This document shows positions 1-6,162 of a stretch of 64,000 bases of DNA, one piece after another; the stretch's first letter is position 1, and every line of letters begins with the position of its first letter. This stretch comes from Novispirillum itersonii (GTDB lineage Bacteria > Pseudomonadota > Alphaproteobacteria > Rhodospirillales > Rhodospirillaceae). A program made the translations under genes and the position numbers. The notes under the pieces were generated by a model. It was given only the letters and a program-made list of their open reading frames with translations, ran no database searches and was not told where the DNA came from. The DNA is taken from the NCBI RefSeq assembly GCF_014205675.1, contig NZ_JACIIX010000002.1, positions 1 to 64,000 of the forward strand, given 5' to 3'.

Positions 1-60
1 CCCATCCTCAATCGCACCATGAATCCGAACCCGAAGGTCTGACGAGTAGCTCTTGCCCAT
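1..60 (-). CDS. IS630-type transposase, N-terminal fragment (runs off window)
   Basis: On the minus strand an ATG at 60 opens a frame reading MGKSYSSDLRVRIHGAIEDG up to the window edge. This resembles the opening of the helix-turn-helix domain of IS630-family transposases (MGKxYSxDLRxRV pattern). A strong ribosome-binding site, GGAGGTG, lies just upstream on the minus strand at about 65-71. Only 20 residues are visible, so it cannot be judged whether the gene is intact. The terminal inverted repeat should lie between 61 and about 125; a small palindrome GAATCACTTTGATTC is at 104-118. The family call rests on this short stretch and is moderately secure. Confidence 0.55.
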   Translation of the reverse strand, partial: MGKSYSSDLRVRIHGAIEDG

Positions 61-128
61 GATCCACCTCCAAGAAAGGTGAATCACAAAACAGGTCACA
101 TGGGAATCACTTTGATTCGGGTTTCAGG

Positions 129-533
129 CTCGGTGCTCTATTGCGCAACCGCGACAACATCAAGCGCCCTCAAGACAAGGTGCGCCTGGACGAACTGCTT
201 GCCGCCAATCAGGCGCTGATGACGGTCTATGTGATGAAGGACGAACTCAAGCAGCTGTGGCGACAGCCGTCTGAAGAAGACGCCCGTACCGCGTGGCAGG
301 CGTGGTGGGGCAAGGCTGTCGCCAGCGGCATCGCTCCGCTTGTCCGCTTCGCCAAGAAGTTAGCGCCCTACCTGCACGGTATCGTCGCAAGCGCATCATG
401 GCGCCTTAACACCAGCATCCTCGAAGGCATCAACAACCGCATCAAGGCCATCAAGCGCATGGCTTATGGATATCGCGACGACGCTTACTTCTTCCTAAAG
501 ATCAGGGCCGCATTCCCCGGAATTCCTCGATGA
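129..533 (+). pseudogene. ISL3-family transposase, C-terminal remnant
   Basis: The frame carries the C-terminal part of an ISL3-type DDE transposase: a LLRNRDNI stretch, an RLDELLAANQ helix, the W-rich segment around WQAWWGKAV, and the family-typical end INNRIKAIKRMAYGYRDD followed by YFFLKIRAAFPG. Full proteins are around 400 residues, and roughly the first two thirds are missing. Homology appears to start near 129, directly behind the IS630 end, so the IS630 element (or a deletion) has cut it. It cannot be functional. The TTG at 141 is not a real start; the reading is open further upstream through unrelated sequence. Confidence 0.8.
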
Positions 534-542
534 ACCTAAAAA

Positions 543-573
543 ATCACCCCCCGTGCAGGGCGCGGGGGGTGAT
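543..573 (-). terminator. Rho-independent terminator
   Basis: A perfect 11-bp stem (ATCACCCCCCG with CGGGGGGTGAT) and a 9-nt loop are followed on the minus strand by a run of six T. It would end transcripts coming from the pse operon and the truncated gene at 600-857. Confidence 0.85.
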
Positions 574-599
574 CACGGTGTAAATGGTGAAGAGAGCTG

Positions 600-857
600 T
601 CAGGCCGTCACATTGTAAATGGCGGAAAACAGCTTGCCAGCCTTGCTGCCAGAGGTCGCGGTCTTCAGCAGGTTGGCATAGGATGTCTGTGTTGCTGTCG
701 CCGAGTCGATGGCCTGTAGCAGAACCGTTGCTTCCTGCTGGACGGACTTCTGAAGACCTTTCGCCTCGTTGGAGGCACCCTCCTGAATAGAGATCCCGTT
801 GGCATCCAGCTCGCTCATGGCCGTCTTGGCGTAGAAAATCATAAGGCTGGCAGTCTC
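600..857 (-). pseudogene. Truncated paralogue of the 10285-11373 protein (C-terminal ~86 residues only)
   Basis: The minus-strand frame ending at TGA 600-602 aligns with the last 76 residues of the protein at 10285-11373, with about 50 identities by eye count. Shared blocks are VLLQA, SYANLLKTA and the terminal AIYxVTA. Similarity continues upstream to about 857 and then stops, before any start codon with a ribosome-binding site. Beyond that point the sequence belongs to the cytidylyltransferase gene in another frame, so the front three quarters of the gene were lost. An ATG at 842 could start an 80-residue peptide, but no Shine-Dalgarno sequence is evident. The remnant sits beside IS630/ISL3 debris, which suggests a deletion linked to those elements. 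It keeps its own terminator. Confidence 0.8.
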
Positions 858-889
858 ATACGTTGGTCTGGCGCCCGGTTCTATGAAAA

Positions 890-1606
890 TCAGCGGTGGT
901 GCATGGCGTTGATCGTGAGCAGCTCCGGGTGCTGTTGCACGCGCTCAGCGGCCGTTTTCCAGCCAAAACCCTCGGGGCCGGTCGGAATATAGGGATGCAG
1001 GGCCCGCAGAAAAGCAATGTCCTCAGGGTAATCCAGCGTCCACCGCCACAGGGTGAAGGGGGCGCCGGGGCCGTCAACGTTTGCCTTTCGGCTGTCCGGA
1101 TGGGTCCTGATGTACGGTGTTACGTGCTCCCGGTGGGCGGCGGCGACTGCTTCCGTGTAGGCACGTTCCAGCCATTCACGGCTCATTGCTTCCACATCCA
1201 GACCATGGGGGAAGCTGGGGGGCATATTGTTACAGGCGTAATCAATGCCGCCAGTTAACGCCGCCAGAACCTGTCCACAGATTTCAGGGTCAATCAGGGG
1301 ACAGTCGCTGGTTACCCGCATGATGGTTGTGGCATCGTTCTGCCGGGCTGCCAGAGTATACCGTGCCAGAACATCATCCCGCGGGCCACGGGTAACGGGA
1401 AAGCCAAGCCGTTCAGCCTCCTGCGCGACGGGATTATCCTCGATCAGGTCAGGGACCGCGCACACCACCTGTGCAATGCCTGGGATGTGTCGGCAGCGTT
1501 CCAGCACATGGCTCAGCACTGTCCTCCCCCCCAGATCGAGCAGGACTTTCCCGGGGAGCCGGGTTGATGACATTCTTGCCTGAACAATACAGACGGCGCG
1601 GCTCAT
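890..1606 (-). CDS. pseF: SpsF-type cytidylyltransferase, probable CMP-pseudaminic acid synthetase
   Basis: The 238-residue product opens with VCIVQARMSSTRLPGKVL, the nucleotide-binding loop of the COG1861/SpsF branch of cytidylyltransferases. Later motifs are RVTSDCPLIDP and WRWTLDYPED. It would activate pseudaminic acid, or a related nonulosonic acid, with CTP in the cytoplasm. Canonical PseF begins with a PARGGSKR-type loop, so this is a different branch doing, by context, the same step; that substitution is inference. The ATG at 1606 overlaps the stop of the upstream aminotransferase gene (ATGA), which decides the start and shows translational coupling. It is the last intact gene of the pseB-pseC-pseF row. 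Confidence 0.75.
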   Translation of the reverse strand: MSRAVCIVQARMSSTRLPGKVLLDLGGRTVLSHVLERCRHIPGIAQVVCAVPDLIEDNPVAQEAERLGFPVTRGPRDDVLARYTLAARQNDATTIMRVTSDCPLIDPEICGQVLAALTGGIDYACNNMPPSFPHGLDVEAMSREWLERAYTEAVAAAHREHVTPYIRTHPDSRKANVDGPGAPFTLWRWTLDYPEDIAFLRALHPYIPTGPEGFGWKTAAERVQQHPELLTINAMHHR

Positions 1607-2817
1607 GGCTGGCCGCGCAGGGCTGTTGTCAGGGCCAGGCAGACTCGGTTCATATCTTCTGCGGTCAGGGTTGGGTAGAGCGGCAGACTCAGGCATCGCT
1701 GATAGTACCGGTCGGCACCGGGCAGGGTCAGATCAGGCCAGCGGCGGGCATAGTAGGGTTGGCGGTGGACCGGGATATAATGAACCTGACTGCCGACGCC
1801 ATGTGACCGAAGGATTGCCATGACGGCAGCCCGGCTGATCCCGGCTGCGGCAAAATCGATCAGGGCAACCGCCAGATGCCATGCCGGTGTCTGAGCGGGT
1901 TGCTGTGGCAGCAGAGTGATGTGTTGTGAAAGGGTTTTCAGCCGTTCATCATACTCGGCGATCAGGGCTGTGCGTCGGGCAATGAAGGCGTCTAGACGTT
2001 TCATCTGCGACAGACCAAGTGCGCATTGGAAGTCCGTGGCCCGATAGTTGAAGCCGATCTCCGGCATTTCATAATACCAAGGGTTTGCTGCACCGTCGGT
2101 AAAGGCGTCTTCGGTGTTTTCAAAGCAGGACGGATCTCTGGTGAGACCGTGACCGCGCAGCCGTCTGAGGGCTTCGGCGAGTGCCGGATCCTGCGTCGTG
2201 ACGGCGCCGCCCTCCCCCATGGCGATAGTTTTGACTGGGTGGAACGAAAAACAGGTCATGACCGCATAAGGGCTTCCCCCGACGGGGTAGCCGCCAGCAG
2301 AAATCGTTCCGATAGCGTGGGCTGCATCATCAATGATGACGCAGCCTTCCGTCGCCGCCAGCGCCGCCAAAGCATCCATGTCCGGGCTTTGACCGGCGAA
2401 GTGGACCGGTAAAACCACTCTTGGGGTCAGGCCAGCCTGCTTTGCCCGCTCGAGGGCTACCGCGAGCGTGTCTGTGGTAATCAGGGCGGTGTCGGGGTCG
2501 GTGTCGGCGAAGACCACCTCCAGTCCGACGGCCCGCGCCATATTGGCCGTGGCGACAAAGGTGATGCTGGGGACGATGGCGCAGTTCCGCCCGTCCGCTT
2601 CAAGTTGCAGGGCCGCAAGAGCCAAATGCAAGGCGGCGGTGCCATTGGCACAGACAACCGCGTGCGCAGCTCCCACGCGGTTTGCCAGTGCGGCCTCAAA
2701 GGCGTCAACCATCGGGCCGGTGGTCAGGAAGTCCCCCCGGAGCACCGCGCTGACTGCGGCGATATCATCCTCGGAGATGTCCTGACGCCCATAGGGAAGA
2801 AAGCTTTGACCGGTCAT
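1603..2817 (-). CDS. pseC: UDP-4-amino-4,6-dideoxy-N-acetyl-altrosamine transaminase
   Basis: This 404-residue protein belongs to the DegT/DnrJ/EryC1/StrS PLP-dependent aminotransferases. Visible features are the YGRQDISEDD opening, a GDFLTTGPMVDAFE segment, the VIIDDAAHAIG strand with the cofactor-contacting Asp, and SFHPVKTIAMGEGG, whose Lys should form the Schiff base with PLP. It would convert the 4-keto product of PseB to the 4-amino sugar, step two of pseudaminic acid synthesis. The ATG at 2817 overlaps the pseB stop by an ATGA, so pseB and pseC are coupled. Length is slightly above the usual 380-390 residues. DegT enzymes for other sugars look alike; the neighbours make PseC the best choice. 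Confidence 0.88.
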   Translation of the reverse strand: MTGQSFLPYGRQDISEDDIAAVSAVLRGDFLTTGPMVDAFEAALANRVGAAHAVVCANGTAALHLALAALQLEADGRNCAIVPSITFVATANMARAVGLEVVFADTDPDTALITTDTLAVALERAKQAGLTPRVVLPVHFAGQSPDMDALAALAATEGCVIIDDAAHAIGTISAGGYPVGGSPYAVMTCFSFHPVKTIAMGEGGAVTTQDPALAEALRRLRGHGLTRDPSCFENTEDAFTDGAANPWYYEMPEIGFNYRATDFQCALGLSQMKRLDAFIARRTALIAEYDERLKTLSQHITLLPQQPAQTPAWHLAVALIDFAAAGISRAAVMAILRSHGVGSQVHYIPVHRQPYYARRWPDLTLPGADRYYQRCLSLPLYPTLTAEDMNRVCLALTTALRGQP

Positions 2818-3881
2818 GACGGCAGAAGTCCTGCGTATTTGGGGAACTTTTGACGGATCAGATCCAGCATGACGTCGCGGGTCAGCCATTCGTTGTTTTT
2901 GTCGGAGGTATAAGAGAAATCCTCCGACACCGGGTGCCCGCCGACATATTCGAGCCGTGGGCTGTCGGAATGCACCGGGGCGGGCAGCAGGACATAGCGG
3001 TCCTCCAGCTCATACGTCGAGCGGGCATCATCAACCGTCAGCATCGCTTCGTGCAGTTTTTCGCCGGGGCGGATGCCGACAAGGCGCTGGGGCAGATGTG
3101 GGGCCAGCCAGCTGGCGACATCGGTGACTTTGGCGCTTGGAATCTTCGGAACGTAGATCTCACTGCCCTGCATCTGCGCAAGGGAGGACAGAACGAAATC
3201 GACACCCTGCTCCAGCGTGATCCAGAAGCGGGTCATACGGTCATCGGTGATCGGCAGGCTGTCTGCGCCCTGTTCCAGCAGCCGCAGGAAGAAGGGGACC
3301 ACGCTGCCGCGGGAGCCAAGAACATTGCCATAGCGCACCACGGAGAAGGTGGTGGTGCCGGCGGCAATGTGGCGGGCCGCAACGAAGATTTTGTCAGAGG
3401 CCAGCTTGGTCGCGCCATAAAGATTGACCGGGTTGGCTGCCTTGTCCGTCGACAGGGCGACCACTTTCTGCACGCCACAGCGGATGGCGGCGGCAACCAC
3501 GTTTTCGGCACCGCCGATATTGGTCCGCACGCATTCCATCGGATTGTATTCGGCGGCGGGAACCTGTTTCAGCGCGGCGGCATGAATGACGTAGTTGACC
3601 CCGCGCATTGCCATTTCCAGACGGTCCCGGTCGCGGACGTCGCCGATGAAATACCGCATACACGGGTACTGTTCCGGCGAGAAGGTCTGGGCCATCTCGC
3701 TCTGCTTCAGTTCATCGCGGGAGAAGACGATCAGGCGTCGCGGCTTGTAACGTTCCAGGACGGTCTGGATGAACATCTTGCCGAACGATCCGGTCCCCCC
3801 GGTGACCAGCATCTCTTTTCCGTCCAGATCGGGCATCTGCGCACCGAAATTGCGGATGATGTCAAACCCCTTGGAAATCAT
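2814..3881 (-). CDS. pseB: UDP-N-acetylglucosamine 4,6-dehydratase (inverting)
   Basis: The 355-residue product is a short-chain dehydrogenase-type sugar-nucleotide enzyme of the FlaA1/PseB family. It shows the NAD(P)-binding loop TGGTGSFGK near residue 27, HAAALKQVP, an STDKAANPVNLYGATK stretch containing the Tyr-x3-Lys pair, and VRYGNVLGSRGSVVPFF. It performs 4,6-dehydration and C5 epimerisation of UDP-GlcNAc, the entry step to pseudaminic acid. The ATG at 3881 follows GGAGAAGAGA, a good ribosome-binding site. The N-terminus is about 20 residues longer than usual. It is the first gene of a minus-strand operon diverging from flagellin across about 290 bp, so glycan precursor synthesis and flagellin may share a control region. 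Confidence 0.92.
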   Translation of the reverse strand: MISKGFDIIRNFGAQMPDLDGKEMLVTGGTGSFGKMFIQTVLERYKPRRLIVFSRDELKQSEMAQTFSPEQYPCMRYFIGDVRDRDRLEMAMRGVNYVIHAAALKQVPAAEYNPMECVRTNIGGAENVVAAAIRCGVQKVVALSTDKAANPVNLYGATKLASDKIFVAARHIAAGTTTFSVVRYGNVLGSRGSVVPFFLRLLEQGADSLPITDDRMTRFWITLEQGVDFVLSSLAQMQGSEIYVPKIPSAKVTDVASWLAPHLPQRLVGIRPGEKLHEAMLTVDDARSTYELEDRYVLLPAPVHSDSPRLEYVGGHPVSEDFSYTSDKNNEWLTRDVMLDLIRQKFPKYAGLLPS

Positions 3882-4069
3882 TCTCTTCTCCGTTTGATGC
3901 GACCCGTGACGCGGGGGCGCGGGGCGGCTTCTGCGCGTGGTCCGTATCCGCCCTTATCGATCCCCGTGGCGGGCCGGCCCCGACCTTCTGGGCAGGGCGT
4001 AAGGTTGCCCCGGTGTGGTTAAGATTTCGTCACGGCTTTTTGATCGGGAGCATATCGTTTCCGTTGCGG

Positions 4070-4085
4070 CGGGAATATTCCTGCT
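4070..4085 (+). promoter_or_regulatory. Candidate sigma-54 promoter for flagellin
   Basis: CGGGAATATTCCTGCT keeps the GG-N10-GC spacing of sigma-54 promoters and the downstream TGCT, but departs from consensus at several other bases. A start near 4096 would leave a leader of about 75 nt carrying the two hairpins at 4101-4141. Weaker than the three sites before flgI, flgH and flgF. Confidence 0.35.
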
Positions 4086-4100
4086 GTAGGATTTGATTCG

Positions 4101-4141
4101 TTCAGGGAGTCCTGAACCGAACCCATTCAGAAAGAATGGGT
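4101..4141 (+). promoter_or_regulatory. Two consecutive hairpins in the flagellin 5' leader
   Basis: The first is TTCAGG-GAGT-CCTGAA (4101-4116, perfect 6-bp stem). The second is ACCCATTC-AGAAA-GAATGGGT (4121-4141, perfect 8-bp stem). They lie 30 nt before the flagellin start codon. FlbT is known in Caulobacter to act on the flagellin mRNA leader, and a flbT gene follows this flagellin gene directly. That these hairpins are the FlbT target is inference. Confidence 0.5.
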
Positions 4142-4170
4142 CTTCATACTCTGAGAAACGGAGCAGTATC

Positions 4171-5124
4171 ATGGCTGATATTACCCTTACCTCTGCCAGC
4201 CGTAACAACCTGATGGCCCTGCAGAACACCGCAGACTTGGTGAAGCGGACCCAGAGCCGCCTTTCCACCGGTAAGTCTGTTAACTCTGTTGTGGACGATG
4301 CGTTGAAGTTTTTCTCCGCTAAGTCCCTCAGCGACCGCGCGACTGACTTGACTGCCCGTAAAGACTCGATCGATCAGGGCGTTTCCGCTCTGAAAGCGAC
4401 GGTTGCTGCAACCGACAAGATCGAAAGCTTCCTCGGTCAGATGAAGGGTCTTGTCAACGCGTCCCGTTCTGCCGATAAGGCGACCCGCGCTGAAAACGGT
4501 AAGCAGATTGCCGAACTGGCCAAGCAGATTGAAAAACTGGTGCAGGATACCAGCTATCAGGGTCAGAACCTTCTGAACTCGACGGCTGCGAAGCTGACGG
4601 TCACTTTCTCTGATAAGACTGACTCGAAGCTGACTGTACAGGGGGTCGATTTCAAGGCTTCCGTGGGTCTGTACAGGGCCTCCGGTGGTAACAGTGCTCT
4701 CGGTGTTACTACTAACGCTGCTGCTGGCAGCAGTGTTAAGAGTAAGTTCTTGGCGGCTCTCGGCCTTATGAAAGCATCTGCGGCTGCTCCTGGCCTGTCG
4801 GCTGTGACGCTCAGTGTTGCGACTGCTCAGGCTGATTTCAACGCTAAAGCTGATGCCGCCATTGCCAAGCTGGATCAGACCATTTCCAACGTCCGCGCGA
4901 AGGCGTCTGTGTTCGGTAACTCTGTTGCCGTTCTGCAGGTCCGCCTCGACTTCACGAAGACGTACTCCAACGTGCTGAGCGAAGGTGCTGACAAGCTGAC
5001 TCTGGCTGACCTGAACGAGGAAGGTGCAAACCTCCTCGCTCTGCAGACCCGCCAGCAGCTGGGCATTCAGTCCCTGTCGTTCGCCGGTCAGCAGGAGCAG
5101 GGTATTCTCGGTCTGTTCCGTTAA
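4171..5124 (+). CDS. Flagellin
   Basis: The 317-residue protein has conserved flagellin ends: an N-terminal helix with QNTADLVKRTQSRLSTGKSV and a C-terminal helix with NLLALQTRQQLGIQSLSFA, separated by a short variable middle (about residues 150-225) rich in Ser, Thr, Ala and Gly. It is exported by the flagellar type III system and polymerises into the filament. The N-terminus departs from the classical TNxxAxxAxxxL form and is of the short alphaproteobacterial type. Ser/Thr in the middle are the likely glycosylation sites, given the pse and maf neighbours. The ATG at 4171 has GGAG about 9 nt upstream. GC content is lower than in surrounding genes. It is transcribed alone, with its own terminator. 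Confidence 0.92.
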   Translation: MADITLTSASRNNLMALQNTADLVKRTQSRLSTGKSVNSVVDDALKFFSAKSLSDRATDLTARKDSIDQGVSALKATVAATDKIESFLGQMKGLVNASRSADKATRAENGKQIAELAKQIEKLVQDTSYQGQNLLNSTAAKLTVTFSDKTDSKLTVQGVDFKASVGLYRASGGNSALGVTTNAAAGSSVKSKFLAALGLMKASAAAPGLSAVTLSVATAQADFNAKADAAIAKLDQTISNVRAKASVFGNSVAVLQVRLDFTKTYSNVLSEGADKLTLADLNEEGANLLALQTRQQLGIQSLSFAGQQEQGILGLFR

Positions 5125-5146
5125 TATCTGGCGTTCTGTTACCTAT

Positions 5147-5180
5147 AAAAGCCGGGATGCAAATCCCGGCTTTTTTCTTT
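5147..5180 (+). terminator. Rho-independent terminator of flagellin
   Basis: A 12-bp stem (AAAAGCCGGGAT with ATCCCGGCTTTT), GCAA loop and following T-run, 23 nt after the flagellin stop. Confidence 0.92.
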
Positions 5181-5299
5181 TGATGACGCGGTGCCGTGCT
5201 ATAGGTAAAAGGCGCTTCTGTGTCTTATAGGGTCGGATATGGCGGAAACAGGCGTAAAATCCTGCCCCTTCCTGTATTTTGGTGTTTGGAGGATAGGGT

Positions 5300-5725
5300 A
5301 TGGCCCTGAAAATACAAATTAAGCCGTCCCAGAAAATCCTGATCAATGGTGCAGTGATCGAAAATGCATCGGGGCGGGCGGCTTCCCTGGTTGTGCATAA
5401 TCCGGCATCCATTCTTCGCGATCAGGATATCATGCAGCCGGATGATGCGCGCACTCCGGCAACACGCATTTATTATGCTCTGCAATGCCTGTACATTTTT
5501 CCGGAGGAGTCGGAACAGTATAAAGCTATTTTTAAACGCTTTGTGGAACCCTATGTCGAGGCTGCACCCAGTGCGCGGCCGATTATTGATGAACTCCAGC
5601 AGCAGGTTCAGGGCGGCCATATTTTTCAGGCGATGAAAACTGCGCGGAAGCTGATTGCTCACGAAGGAGAGGTACTCCGGAATGTCGAACAAAACCTTGC
5701 TCAAACACTACGACGCCCCGATTGA
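5300..5725 (+). CDS. flbT: Flagellar biosynthesis repressor FlbT
   Basis: The 141-residue product matches FlbT: N-terminal KIQIKPSQKILINGAVIEN, ILRDQDIMQPDDA, and ARTPATRIYYALQCLY. In Caulobacter FlbT is a post-transcriptional regulator that binds flagellin mRNA leader and couples flagellin translation to assembly state. The start at 5300 follows GGAGGATAGGGT, an excellent ribosome-binding site. The gene overlaps the downstream flaF by 44 nt, the usual arrangement of this regulator pair. It is separated from flagellin by a strong terminator, so it must have its own promoter in 5181-5299; no clear sigma-54 site was found there. Confidence 0.93.
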   Translation: MALKIQIKPSQKILINGAVIENASGRAASLVVHNPASILRDQDIMQPDDARTPATRIYYALQCLYIFPEESEQYKAIFKRFVEPYVEAAPSARPIIDELQQQVQGGHIFQAMKTARKLIAHEGEVLRNVEQNLAQTLRRPD

Positions 5726-6095
5726 GGCTGGGAATCCGCAAAGAACCGAAGCCTGGGCCCTGCTACAGGCTGCGGTGCGGATCAAGACAGCGCAGACATC
5801 GGGTGATGCGGATGCTCTCCGTGCTGCGGTACGCCTGAACTGGCGCCTCTGGACCATCCTGCAGGCTGATCTTCTGGAGCCGACCAGTCCGGTTCCGACC
5901 GAGATCCGCGCGAATATGCTGTCTTTGGCAGCGTTTGTTGATAAGCAGACGGTGCGGTTTTTGTCGGAAGGGGAAACCTCTCTGCTCGACAGCCTGATCA
6001 GCATTAACCGCGAAATCAGCCGTGGCCTTTCCAGTGCTGATGAAAGCCCTGCTGAGACTCAAGGGCAGGGGCCGTCAACGTCTTCCGAAGCTTGA
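5682..6095 (+). CDS. flaF: Flagellar biosynthesis regulator FlaF
   Basis: The 137-residue product has the FlaF pattern: YDAPIEAGNPQRTEAWALL near the N-terminus, AAVRLNWRLWTILQADLL in the centre, then LAAFVDKQTVRFL and INREISRGL. FlaF is a small cytoplasmic helper that acts with FlbT and flagellin to set flagellin synthesis and secretion. The ATG at 5682 lies inside flbT, 44 nt before its stop, indicating translational coupling. The last 20 residues (Pro/Ser/Glu-rich) look unstructured. A second FlaF-like gene is at 24257-24631 in this window. Confidence 0.9.
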   Translation: MSNKTLLKHYDAPIEAGNPQRTEAWALLQAAVRIKTAQTSGDADALRAAVRLNWRLWTILQADLLEPTSPVPTEIRANMLSLAAFVDKQTVRFLSEGETSLLDSLISINREISRGLSSADESPAETQGQGPSTSSEA

Positions 6096-6162
6096 GTGTT
6101 TCAGGAACCATAGGGCGGGTCTGTCGCTGTGTGTTGAGCCCGTGTGATTGTGGGATGTAAAA

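Noticed and set aside
104-118. Short palindrome GAATCACTTTGATTC as an operator
   Set aside because: It lies where the IS630 terminal repeat is expected, and no gene is placed for it to control.
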